Positions 8,684-18,620 of a DNA stretch of 25,230 nucleotides are shown in pieces; position 1 is the stretch's first letter; every line of letters begins with the position of its first letter. This DNA is from Selaginella moellendorffii. Lineage: Eukaryota; Streptophyta; Lycopodiopsida; Selaginellales; Selaginellaceae. The position numbers and the translations under genes were made by a program. The stretch is taken from positions 2,651,618-2,676,847 of the forward strand of contig NW_003314276.1 of assembly GCF_000143415.4 (NCBI RefSeq), in the 5' to 3' direction. Under the pieces are notes generated by a model. That model saw only the letters and a list, made by a program, of their open reading frames with translations, was not told the DNA's origin and did no database searches.

Positions 8684-9476
8684 GTGTGGAGCAATGCAGT
8701 TTGATCAATGCAAACGCTTTTGTGGTGATTCTTTTCTGGCTCGTCTTCTCTTGCGCCTAAAAGAAGATGATCGTTGACGTTGGCCACAGCAGCAGCACGC
8801 CCGCGACGTATCCCCTAGCGGATCTCCATCCAGCGTGGTTCCAAACACAAATCAGGCTCGCCTTGTTAGTTTTCTCTTATCAAGAGAATCTGTTCTTGGA
8901 GGCGTTCGTACAAACTCTCTCTTCGTGTTCAAATGCTTGAACAGAAACTCAAAAGCCCATCTTGCTCGGGTTTTTCTAACTGGTTTTGCGCGACCAGACT
9001 CTCGTCCACTCGCGGCAGATCGAAGTGTGCTTCTCTTCCTGTATAAATCACAGTCTGGCTGCAAAGAACAAAGTAACCTATAATTCAAGATACTTATCTG
9101 ACTTGATTGTTACTGTGAGGATGGAATTTCTTTCTCGCAGCAGTGTGTGTTCTTAAGTCCACGTGAGCTCATGGCAACTCGTCCCACTTTGGCTGGGCGA
9201 GCCTCCAAAACGATCTCGTTGGCTCAGTCACGCTCATCCGTGCTCTAACCAGACAGACAGCTCGAGAAGTGTGTGCAAATCGCTTAAGGATTGCTGCTTT
9301 TCATCTTTCAACGTCTTGTTGTGATGTGAAAAGGGATGGACATAACACTCATGAGCTCGTTCCGACTCTTTTTGACTCAGCTCATGACCACGTGGACATG
9401 CCACGTCAGCTGATCGAGACTGACATCTCGACACGTCTGTCTATATACAACATTTGCTCTAGGGTACTCCAATCCA
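8684..9476. promoter_or_regulatory. Intergenic region and probable F-box gene promoter
   Basis: No gene is supported here. Two CACGTG G-box cores occur, near 9161 and 9390, with a related CCACGTCAGC near 9401. A TATA-like CTATATAC lies at 9441-9448, about 35 bp before the ATG at 9477. G-boxes bind bZIP/bHLH factors in plants; a role here is inference. Confidence 0.45.
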
Positions 9477-10277
9477 ATGGAGCTTTCTGGATGGATGCTG
9501 TGGGAAATATTCTGCCATCTTGATCTCCGAAGTCTTCTTCGTTGCAGGCTTGTGTGCAAAGCATGGGATTCTCTCATCTCCCACAACTTCTCCCGGTTTT
9601 ATGGCGATCAGCCGGCGGTCATGGTGTTCTTTACAAGCAGTACGGAGGTATGGTTCCCATTCTCCAGATCACAGCCTAGCTTCAAATTAAACATTGGGTA
9701 CGATCAAATATGTCGCTCATTGCCTGCTATAGCATCAAATGGATTGATTGCCGGATGGTTGTCAGAAAGCCCTTCTGATCTCTTTGTATGGAACCCTTTG
9801 ACCAACCATCGCAAGGTTTTTCCAAACAAAGAAACTACTAAAGAAGAGTTTATAGTGGATCCAGTGACACGGAATTACACGCTGTGGATTTATGGGCACG
9901 AGAGTGACAATGTGATGGTTTACAAATCTGAGACAGGGGAGTGGTCAGAGATGAAGAAAAGATATCTGGGCAAAGTTGACTATGCAACTACCGTCTCTGG
10001 ACCTGGTGATATACGTACCCTGTATATATGGAAGTGCGAACCTCGGAGACTGGTGGCAAAATTCCCTTTCCGCGATGAATGGGTGAGACGTTTCAATCGG
10101 AGGCCTCCCTTGCATTTTAGCGATTTAGTTGGGAATATGGTGATTTGCAGCTTCATGTTCCACGGAGTTTACATGGCATATGACTTGGTTCATGACACTT
10201 GGGACACTTTCCAAACAGTAGAACTAAAATCTGCTCAGTATTATGAACCTTTTATACCTAGCTTGGATAAGCCATGA
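9477..10277 (+). CDS. F-box protein, single exon, 266 aa
   Basis: F-box proteins are substrate receptors of SCF ubiquitin ligases, binding SKP1 through the N-terminal F-box. Residues about 5-42 (GWMLWEIFCHLDLRSLLRCR then LVCKAWDSLISHNFSRFY) fit the F-box, with the usual LRxxxVCKxW pattern. The rest resembles the beta-propeller or F-box-associated region of plant kelch/FBA proteins: GLIAGWLSESPSDLFVWNPL, NVMVYKSETGEWSEMKKRY, GNMVICSFMFHGVYMAYDL and DTWDTFQ. At 266 aa it is shorter than the 350-400 aa usual for such proteins, so the propeller may be incomplete at the C terminus; the frame itself is clean to the TGA at 10275. The ATG at 9477 follows a TATA-like box and places the F-box at the extreme N terminus, as is normal. 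The substrate is unknown. Confidence 0.85.
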   Translation: MELSGWMLWEIFCHLDLRSLLRCRLVCKAWDSLISHNFSRFYGDQPAVMVFFTSSTEVWFPFSRSQPSFKLNIGYDQICRSLPAIASNGLIAGWLSESPSDLFVWNPLTNHRKVFPNKETTKEEFIVDPVTRNYTLWIYGHESDNVMVYKSETGEWSEMKKRYLGKVDYATTVSGPGDIRTLYIWKCEPRRLVAKFPFRDEWVRRFNRRPPLHFSDLVGNMVICSFMFHGVYMAYDLVHDTWDTFQTVELKSAQYYEPFIPSLDKP

Positions 10278-10841
10278 GCATAATACACAACACTATGGAT
10301 CCACAGAGCTGATTTAGTTCCCAGTAGGGAGAGCTAGTTTTTCGTCAGGTTTTCAAACCAACACCACTTGATTAAGCCAGAAAATTCTACAAATTTTCTT
10401 AAAATAAAAAGAGATGGACTTCAAGATCAAAGTAAAGTAAAACAAAAGGCTCCTTGGGTGATTCTAATTCTCTGACTTTGTTTCTATAATCAGATATTAC
10501 GCTCCTAAAGCTGAAATGAGTTGCACACAAGTAGAGGAACTTGTGTTGTATCCCAGTAAAAACTGTTATCTATACAAGAAGTCTTTAGGATAATTGAAAT
10601 TGTGCACCCTCTCCAAACTACCACGCCTTGGAAACAAACCCTGTGTTCCAAAGAAAAACAATCATATCACCATTGTCATGCTGTACAATAGCCTAGATTA
10701 ACTCCATTCTATCAGCCTGGAGCAACATTCCTCTCATGCTCGATCCAACACCGGTTTGATCCCAAGTCATAGCCTATCTGTTGACCGCCCTCCACCCAAC
10801 CCTGGTGACGCCGCCACGACTAGGTCAACGAGTCAAACACG
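10278..10841. other. Intergenic, no gene seen
   Basis: A 564-bp stretch holding the 3' flank of the F-box gene. I see no coding block, repeat or RNA gene in it. Confidence 0.5.
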
Positions 10842-11290
10842 TCAATGCCCTTCTTTAGACTTCCATCTTTGACCGCCACCACTGTAGCCACCACTGTAAC
10901 CAACCTCCGTAAGCGCCTCCTCCACCGCCGTAAGCACCACCGCCAGTCGCAAAGCCTCCACCACCATAGGCGCCCTTTGAATCGAATGAGTGTTTTACCT
11001 GGCAGCACCACAAATGAGCCGGATTCCACACCGCAAACTTTGCACCAGCAAGAAGTGGTGGGAGAAACAAAGCAGGCCCCCGGCAGAGGCAACGGGCTCC
11101 CAGTAGCGGACCGAATCCGGATCTGGCAGTGGCAAAACAGTTGCATCGTCGTTACTGAAAGGTAGTGGTGCTGTAACTGATCTTTTGTGTATTCAAGGAC
11201 CAGAGGAGGAAATCTCCAGCATGACTGTCAATCACTGCTCTCCACCTGTGGCACACAGATGCTTTCACAAAAATCCGTGCTGTACCAAAA
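10842..11290 (-). pseudogene. Broken F-box-like gene with glycine-rich 3' tail
   Basis: On the minus strand, about 11275-11160 reads ARIFVKASVCHRWRAVIDSH then AGDFLLWSLNTQKISYS, a typical post-F-box segment. After a one-base shift near 11160 it continues FSNDDATVLPLPDPDSVRYW and EPVASAGGLLCFSHHFLL, a plant F-box/kelch pattern. From about 10995 the frame encodes GAYGGGGFATGGGAYGGGGG. A doubled GGTT near 10905 then throws the frame so that WLQWWLQWW replaces what would be a G-Y-S-G-G-rich end; the restored frame stops at the TGA 10842-10844. The F-box part and the glycine-rich part may be two genes joined by decay, or exons separated near 11000 by an intron I cannot define. Family assignment of the first part is fair; the tail is unassigned. 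Confidence 0.55.
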
Positions 11291-11490
11291 CCTATTTATG
11301 TTAAACCAGGCATATTCTATAGAATCATTATAATGCAGAAAAGAGTTTCTGTTGTATTACTTCGTCTAGGCAGTGAGAAGGCCGCTGGGAGATTCAAGAT
11401 CTCAAGCATGAGTTTGAGGATGAGAATGATTTTTTCCCGTTTTTTAAATGACACAGCTTGATGCCATCACAAGTCTAGTTTTGAGCCTTG

Positions 11491-11778
11491 ATGCTTTATT
11501 TCGTTAAAGTGGGACTTATTCAGTAAAGTGGGACATTAATTAGCATGTGTCCACATGCCATTTCCTAGTACTTAATTAATATTTATTAATATTTCTATCA
11601 GTTTTTTAATTTATTTTTTTATATTTCACAATATTATAACACAAAATCATATGAAAAGTTTTTAATTTATAAATTATAAAGTTAAAACTTCAATTTTTTA
11701 TTGTTGTTATAAAAATGGCATGTGGCCACACACCATAAGTGGGATAATGAAAAGTCCCACTTTAACGAAATAAAGCAT
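11491..11778. mobile_element. MITE-like element, 288 bp, long terminal inverted repeats, CTTG target duplication
   Basis: The ends are perfect inverted repeats of 27 bp (11491-11517 and 11752-11778), beginning ATGCTTTATTTCGTTAAAGT and ending GGGACTT. Both sides are flanked by the 4-bp direct repeat CTTG (11487-11490 and 11779-11782). Pairing continues inward imperfectly: GCATGTGTCCACATGCCATT near 11543-11562 pairs with AATGGCATGTGGCCACAC near 11714-11731, so the unit can fold into a long hairpin. The centre is very AT-rich and has no coding capacity. A 4-bp duplication does not match the common plant superfamilies (2, 3, 8 or 9 bp), so I leave the superfamily open. Confidence 0.8.
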
Positions 11779-11782
11779 CTTG

Positions 11783-12969
11783 ATAGTATTATTCTAGTAG
11801 CAGAACTTTTTATTGGAGAAAAATAATTGGTTCCGAACATCAAAATTTTGACAAGAAAACTTGTTTCGAACATGAAAATCTAGAGAAGAAAACATAAAGT
11901 AAATACTTAGTGCTAAACTATTTCCAGCTGTGAGTGCTGTTCTTGATAGCTTAACATTCAGGTACCTCAAAGCATCTCAGCAGAAATACATCGGCTGTTT
12001 ACAAGATTTTAGGAGAAAATTCAAGGTGAAGAAGCCCCTAGCAAAAGCTTGATCACAATCTCTACAGCCGAGGAAAGTGTCTTCAACCTCTTCAAGCGTT
12101 GTTGACAAGCACCTTGCTCTGTTGTCGAGCACCGGTTTCTTTAGAGAACGTTGCAGGCTTCTTGCAATGAACAATCTGCCTATGCTCGCTCACCCGCTTT
12201 CACTTGATTGCTATGGTATGATAACCATACCTATATAGGTATGATAACCAGCGAGCTTTGGAGCTTTACGACGAGCACCAACAAAGCTCAATGCAAAGAA
12301 TTTAACGATTGGAGTCGGCTTTGAAATTCTGAAGGAACAACGATTTTAATTGATCGCTCCTGGGCCAATCGTGTCCGAGTAGAAGGGTGTCACAGCTGAA
12401 AAAATTCCACTCGATTTCACATCTGAAAAATTTCCTTTACGATATATATTTATAATATCTTCTCGACTTTTTACATCACAATCTAGAATTTATGAATGAG
12501 TCGCTCGTCTCGTCACTGGGGTGTCAAAATCTTGCACATACGATGCTGATGCTAGATCCAAAGTAAAAAATTACAAAACAATGCAGACACTACCTTGTCT
12601 CTAGTCATCGGACCGACAGTACGAAAAGAGAGCGTTAAACTTCCATTGTAGTTCATGGCTGTTAATTCAAACATCATGGACAAAATCCTCCAAAACCACA
12701 GGAAGCTCGCTGTTCTTCCGGCAAATTCCTAGTGAAACATACACCACCAGCATCGCTGTTACTGGCTAAGAATCATAACAACAAACTTTATTCCTAGATT
12801 GAAAATATCACCATGGAAACAAGCTGCTGAGAAGCTGGAAACTTTTCACCGCCATTCCGCGTTGCCTCTTTCTTTTGTAGTTTTTTCTCTCCTGTGGCTC
12901 GATAGGTGTACAGGACAGCCTGCAAGCCTGCCTTGTTGTAACTCTCCTGTTCCAAAAACCGTGGCCTCT
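11783..12969. other. Intergenic region; short minus ORF and palindrome only
   Basis: A 65-codon minus-strand ORF (12174-11977) starts MFIARSLQRSLKKPVLDNRA and looks like a mitochondrial presequence, but I cannot extend it into a gene. A palindrome lies at 12226-12243 (listed separately). Otherwise I see nothing supported. Confidence 0.4.
12215..12249. repeat. Perfect 18-bp palindrome embedded in two direct repeats
   Basis: CATACCTATATAGGTATG at 12226-12243 is a perfect palindrome. The 12-mer GGTATGATAACC occurs at 12215-12226 and 12238-12249. Function unknown; it could be a binding site or a small excision footprint. Confidence 0.8.
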
Positions 12970-13691
12970 TTTACCTCGAGTTCTCACCATTAAACACTCG
13001 CCGCCTAAGTTCTCCACCATGAGAGGCAGCCCTTCCCCCAGGGAGATTTTGGGCTTTCAGCCAAGGAGTTTCTTGGCTTTGGTGATGTCTGGCTTCCTCT
13101 TGTGTGGATCGTCCTCCGTGTTGTTCCGGAACTCTATATCTTTGCCTCTGGATCAATCGTCTCTCGTATCACCTGTGGCATGGTTTTCGATTGCAAACGA
13201 TGGCGTGGAAATTTGGACGTACCTGTGCAAGTTCCAACATGGTGAACTCTCCGGGATTGTCCGATGTGCTCACCTTCCATTAAGCTGATAAGCTGCATGC
13301 TAAACGTGTAAGCTTCGGTCGAAGAAAAAAACGCAAGGTACCAGATCTGACACATTGAAAGCTCCAAGTTTGCTTTCCATGTAAACAGTCATGGCCTCCT
13401 TACGTAGAGCCTAAGTTCAAAGCTGTTGTGAATTACAAGGTATGAGCAGAAAGAGCCTTCTTACCTGTGCAACGAAATTGCTCACTACGCGGCCATCATC
13501 GATGCACATTCGTGGACCAAAATTCGGGCAATCCTCACCTGATCATCAGTGATTGCGCAAGTTGTAATCTCACCACAAAAAAAAAAAAGATCATGCTTAG
13601 TTATATCTTACATGGACACTATCATCCCTGTGATAATCCATGGTCAGCGTCTCAGCAACACGCTTGCCTTCATCATAGCAACTCCGAACAC
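12970..13691 (-). pseudogene. UXS: UDP-glucuronic acid decarboxylase (UDP-xylose synthase) pseudogene, C-terminal half, introns retained
   Basis: UXS converts UDP-glucuronate to UDP-xylose for cell-wall synthesis. Minus-strand pieces in order are [20 protein letters not shown] (13691-13612, includes the conserved YDEGKR; the catalytic YxxxK context), VRIARIF then GPRMCIDDGRVVSNFVAQ (13538-13465), ALRKEAMTVY (13410 on), LISLMEGEHIG with NPGEFTMLEL-type sequence to 13223, VIRETIDPEAKI then EFRNNTEDDPHKRKPDITKA (13172 on), and SLGEGLPLMVENL. Introns between them keep GT-AG ends, so this is a duplicated, not retroposed, copy. Damage: about 10 bases lost between ARIF and GPRM (the NTY part), several frame changes around the GDGKQTRSFQYVSDL region (13380-13340), and a TGA within the KLLG-W motif (about 13058). 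The upstream half is absent, or lost beyond 13700 toward the gap. Confidence 0.82.
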
Positions 13692-13838
13692 CTACATTAA
13701 TAACGCAAGTACCAAAACCAAGTTAGAAGTCACTACTTACGAAGAACAAGTGAAAAGCAGAACCGAAAAGCTCACATAAGATCACTTCGGCGATGGCGTA
13801 AAGCACTGCCGTCCTGAAAGACCCCTGGCCACCCTTTT

Positions 13839-13938
13839 NNNNNNNNNNNNNNNNNNNNNNNNNNNNNNNNNNNNNNNNNNNNNNNNNNNNNNNNNNNNNN
13901 NNNNNNNNNNNNNNNNNNNNNNNNNNNNNNNNNNNNNN
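13839..13938. other. Assembly gap of 100 N
   Basis: Exactly 100 unknown bases, the conventional placeholder for a scaffold gap of unspecified size. True distances across it are unknown. Apparent ORFs spanning it are artefacts. Confidence 0.99.
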
Positions 13939-13940
13939 GC

Positions 13941-14207
13941 CTGCTCACCATCACAGGCAAGCACCAAAAGACGCTGCCGTGGACTATAGAGAACTACAGC
14001 AAGGATCTGATCATCAAAGTTGACGAGGAGGATGGGACGGTGGTGAAGCGGCCTTTCCCGAGCCGCAAGCAGGTTTTGTCGATGAAGCACGACTTTTTCA
14101 AGAGGCCGAGCCCGACACCTCCGTGGGAAGTCATCAGGCATTGGAAAGAGCTGAGGAAATCTGTCGACAGGGAAACAGCACAGAGGGAGTCGAGAGGTGG
14201 TGCTTAA
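13941..14207 (+). CDS. 3' end of an unrecognised protein-coding gene (5' part in the gap)
   Basis: From the gap edge the frame is open to the TAA at 14205-14207, about 88 residues with coding-like composition. It includes LLTITGKHQKTLPWTIENYS, KDLIIKVDEEDGTVVKRPFP, SRKQVLSMKHDFFKRPSPTP and PWEVIRHWKELRKSVDRETA. There is no ATG, so the start lies in or beyond the gap. The segment is basic, with a Pro-rich patch followed by a W-containing helix. I do not recognise the family. It could also be the last exon of a longer gene whose earlier exons are lost in the gap. Confidence 0.5.
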   Translation: MLTITGKHQKTLPWTIENYSKDLIIKVDEEDGTVVKRPFPSRKQVLSMKHDFFKRPSPTPPWEVIRHWKELRKSVDRETAQRESRGGA

Positions 14208-14670
14208 AAAGCTGAAGAGCTGCTTCGCTTGCTTTCCGGGAAAGCATGTCGCTCGGCTTTTTTCGCTTGACTCTTGGAAGCTGGATTGGAGAAATCTCAG
14301 TAGCTTTATGCGGCCAGCCAGCAGCAACAAAGTCTACGTGCTCCTCGTGATTTGCAATCATCAAGGCTGCTTCTTAAGGTAATGCATGGAAAACTAGTTT
14401 TTCAAGCTCCGCGCTTTGATGATACTCGTGCTTCTGTGCAGATACCATCACCGTGGCTCTCGTCGTCTTGAATAAAGAACGAATTCTCCACCTAACCATC
14501 GGAATCCGCCACTGGATCACCGAGGTTTACTGCTCGGTACTGGTAAAGCACTGGGTGTTCTAGATATACAACTCTAACTTCTTGTCTCTTCTTTCTTCAC
14601 AGCTAGCGATGCTGGCAGGGGAGGACCATTTAGCCAGTTTTGTCCGATGCCAAGGTTGAGAGCGGTCAGA
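14208..14670. other. Intergenic region and GDSL gene leader
   Basis: No gene is supported. A weaker-context in-frame ATG at 14647 precedes the chosen GDSL start. The region upstream of it contains CT-rich DNA near 14578-14602. Confidence 0.4.
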
Positions 14671-16065
14671 ATGGAGAGCACGCTTATTCCAGTCGTGATC
14701 GTTGCGCTCGTGTCGCTTGGCCAAATCTCGAGAGTGGCATCGGAGTGTGCTACTTTCCCTGCGCTCTTCAACTTTGGAGACTCGACCTCGGATACTGGAG
14801 GAATCCAGGCGGCATTCCCGACCTTCAGCCAGGCGGAGTTTGCTCCTTATGGCATGACGTTCCCTGGGAAGCCGTTTCTAAGATACAGCGATGGTCGGCT
14901 CGGTGTTGATTTCCTGTGTAAGTTTTCGCTTCTAGATTTCGTTTCGTTTCGTTTCGTTTCGATCTGATGGTGGTGTTCTGTTACATGTGGATTTCAGCTG
15001 AAGCTCTTGGGATTCCCTACCTCAGTCCTTACTTCCAGTCTGTTGGATCGAATTACACCTATGGTGTCAACTTCGCAACAGCCGGAGCTACATCGCAGGC
15101 CGTGACATACATCAGCCCCTTCTCACTCAACGTTCAGCTCAACCAGTTCAGGGAATTCAAGCAGAGAGTCCTTGCGAGCAATGGTAGTGACAGTGAGCCT
15201 CAGCTGGATAGAAATCTGACGGATGCTTTCTTTGCCAGGAACAAGAAATCTGAATGCTCTTCCCTCGCCGAGCGTCTTCTCCAGAGCCATCTACTATGTG
15301 GACATTGGTGGGAATGATTTTAGCTACGGCTACACGAGGAACATGACGTTCGATCAAGTCAAGGGGTACATCCATCAAGTGGTGGACGGGATCATCTTCC
15401 TCGTGAAGGTAATCCATTCAATGCGTTGATAGCTAGCTCTCAACTCCTCGCTTGTTTCTTCCCTTTTGTTCTTTCATCCAGGGAGTGTATGCCGAAGGAG
15501 GCAAGACGTTCATCATCTCCGACGTCGGCCCGCAAGGCTGCGTCCCATACTTCCTCACCAATTTCCCAAACTTGGCAGTGACTTACGACTCGGCCGGATG
15601 CGCTCGAGAGTTCAACGCGGTGACGCAGTACTACAACGGGCTCCTTCGAAAGGCCTCGAGACTCATGCGAGCCGCCTTCACAGGCACCACCATTGTCTAC
15701 CTCAACTCTTACGATATCAAATACGCTCTCACGCTCAACGCTGCCAGCTACGGTAAGAGCAAAGTTACAAACTCCAGTGATTCTCTCGTTTCGTGTTTCC
15801 AGGATTCCAATACGCGACTCGGGCTTGCTGCGGCACAGGAGGCGATTACAACTACAACTTCGGGGTCCAGTGCGGGGAGTCGAAGATCGTGAATGGCAAG
15901 TCAGTGGTGTCCACGACTTGCAAGGATCCATCTCAGTATCTCAACTGGGATGGAGTTCACTACACCGAGGCCGCGAACAGGATCATCACCAGGCAGATAC
16001 TGAGTGGAAACTACTTCGATCCAAAGCTTCCGCTGGACACCTTGTGTTCTCTCAACACCATTTGA
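14671..16065 (+). CDS. Secreted GDSL esterase/lipase, five exons, about 381 aa
   Basis: GDSL hydrolases are SGNH-fold serine esterases, usually exported to the apoplast. Exons: 14671-14917, 14998-15192 (or 15183), 15239-15408, 15482-15752, 15803-16065. All introns are GT-AG and phases agree. Residues 1-25 form a signal peptide (MESTLIPVVIVALVSLGQIS). Block I is ALFNFGDSTSDTGG with the catalytic Ser. Block II is GVNFATAGATS with the oxyanion Gly. Block III is YYVDIGGNDFSYGY with the oxyanion Asn. Block V is DGVHYTEAANRI with the catalytic Asp and His. FISDVGPQGCVP-like sequence and the CCGTGG/CG pairs are typical of plant members. I chose the ATG at 14671 for its AnnATGG context; the in-frame ATG at 14647 would add eight residues. 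The length is normal for the family. Appears intact; substrate unknown. Confidence 0.93.
14936..14960 (+). repeat. GTTTC pentanucleotide repeat in GDSL intron 1
   Basis: About four to five head-to-tail GTTTC units lie within the 80-bp first intron (14918-14997). Confidence 0.85.
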
Positions 16066-16597
16066 TTGCTTGCTTCCAAGGCACAAGCGAGAAAATTTTG
16101 CACGAGAAAAGGCTGGGGTCTTTGTTTTCTTTTCTCCTTACAGGGCAACTGCGAAGTTCCAGATGCTCAGATTGGGCATCCTGTCAATGTCTTGCAAGAG
16201 AAGGTAAAAAATGGCAGGTGAAACACAGAAATTCACTGAAGCATTGTCCAAAGTCTTAGGAAAAGAAGTGGTCAGCTGACAGTAATTATTAGTTGGTAGA
16301 TCTCCTGTAAAAGCAGACAGTTCTGTCTACCGTATCTCAAAGACAAAAATAAATACAAGAGAAGGCCATTTCTATTTTTTTTATTTTTCTCTATCTCTAG
16401 GCGATGATTATCGCCCAGTATATACATACCAATATACACTCTGATCGTCTTCTTCGATCATCTTAACCCGGTGCACCACTGAATGCACAAACCCAGAGCA
16501 TGAGAACGCCGAAGAAAAACGAAGTTCTCACATTAAAAAAGCCAAAAACAAGGAAACAAACCAAAAGAGCAAACGAGAGAAAAAAAAAAAAACGAGC
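16066..16597. other. Convergent 3' intergenic region
   Basis: This is shared 3' flank of the GDSL gene (plus) and threonine synthase (minus). It contains a T-rich patch near 16370-16395 and an A-run at 16582-16592. No gene is seen. Confidence 0.5.
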
Positions 16598-18280
<1,683 letters not shown>

Positions 18281-18320
18281 CTAACCCAAGAGCCCTAATT
18301 TTTGGGCTAGGGTGCGAAAA

Positions 18321-18370
18321 AAAATTTGGACCATTTCTCGATTTGTGCGTGTCATCCTTGCGCAGGGGCC

Positions 18371-18402
<32 letters not shown>

Positions 18403-18422
18403 TCTGGTGTCTCCGAAGAGAC
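18321..18422 (-). ncRNA. U6: U6 spliceosomal snRNA
   Basis: The minus strand reads GTCTCTTCGGAGACACCAGA, the 5' stem-loop, then TAAAATTGGAACGATACAGA, then GAAGATTAGCATGGCCCCTG containing the ACAGAGA box and AGC catalytic triad, then CGCAAGGATGACACGCACAA and ATCGAGAAATGGTCCAAATT, with a Pol III T-run terminator (A-run on plus, 18317-18324). It is about 102 nt and nearly identical to plant U6. U6 forms the catalytic core of the spliceosome with U2. The 5' stem-loop differs from the common plant GTCCCTTCGGGGACATC by compensatory changes that keep the stem paired, so the RNA should still fold. Together with a good promoter this suggests a functional copy. Confidence 0.96.
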
Positions 18423-18445
18423 GTTAGTAAGTAGCGATGGCCAGG

Positions 18446-18488
18446 TTTATAAAGAGCTCATTCTCAATTGTGCCAAGGCATATGGGAT
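18446..18488 (-). promoter_or_regulatory. U6 promoter: upstream sequence element and TATA box
   Basis: On the minus strand, ATCCCATATGC (18488-18478) matches 9 of 11 positions of the plant USE RTCCCACATCG, and TTTATAAA lies at 18453-18446. Positions relative to the RNA start (18422) are about -66 to -56 and -31 to -24. The gap between the elements is about 24 bp, the spacing that specifies Pol III rather than Pol II in plant snRNA genes. Confidence 0.85.
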
Positions 18489-18620
18489 AGGGCACTACAA
18501 GCCCTAGCCCTAACCCTAAAAATTAATGACGTGGCAATTTCGAAAACTGATCGAAAACTGATTTACGTGGACGTGGCAAGCATTTCTTAAACCCTTGGAG
18601 GTTTGTGCTAGGGTTTGTTC
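18489..18620 (+). promoter_or_regulatory. PPR gene leader with telobox
   Basis: CCCTAGCCCTAACCCTAAA at about 18502-18520 contains a plant telobox (AACCCTAAA), and another AGGGTTT lies just before the ATG at 18621. The U6 USE lies immediately to the left, so the Pol III and PPR promoters nearly touch. Confidence 0.5.

Noticed and set aside
13772-14330. Open frames crossing the N run
   Set aside because: They translate unknown bases and the true gap size is not known.
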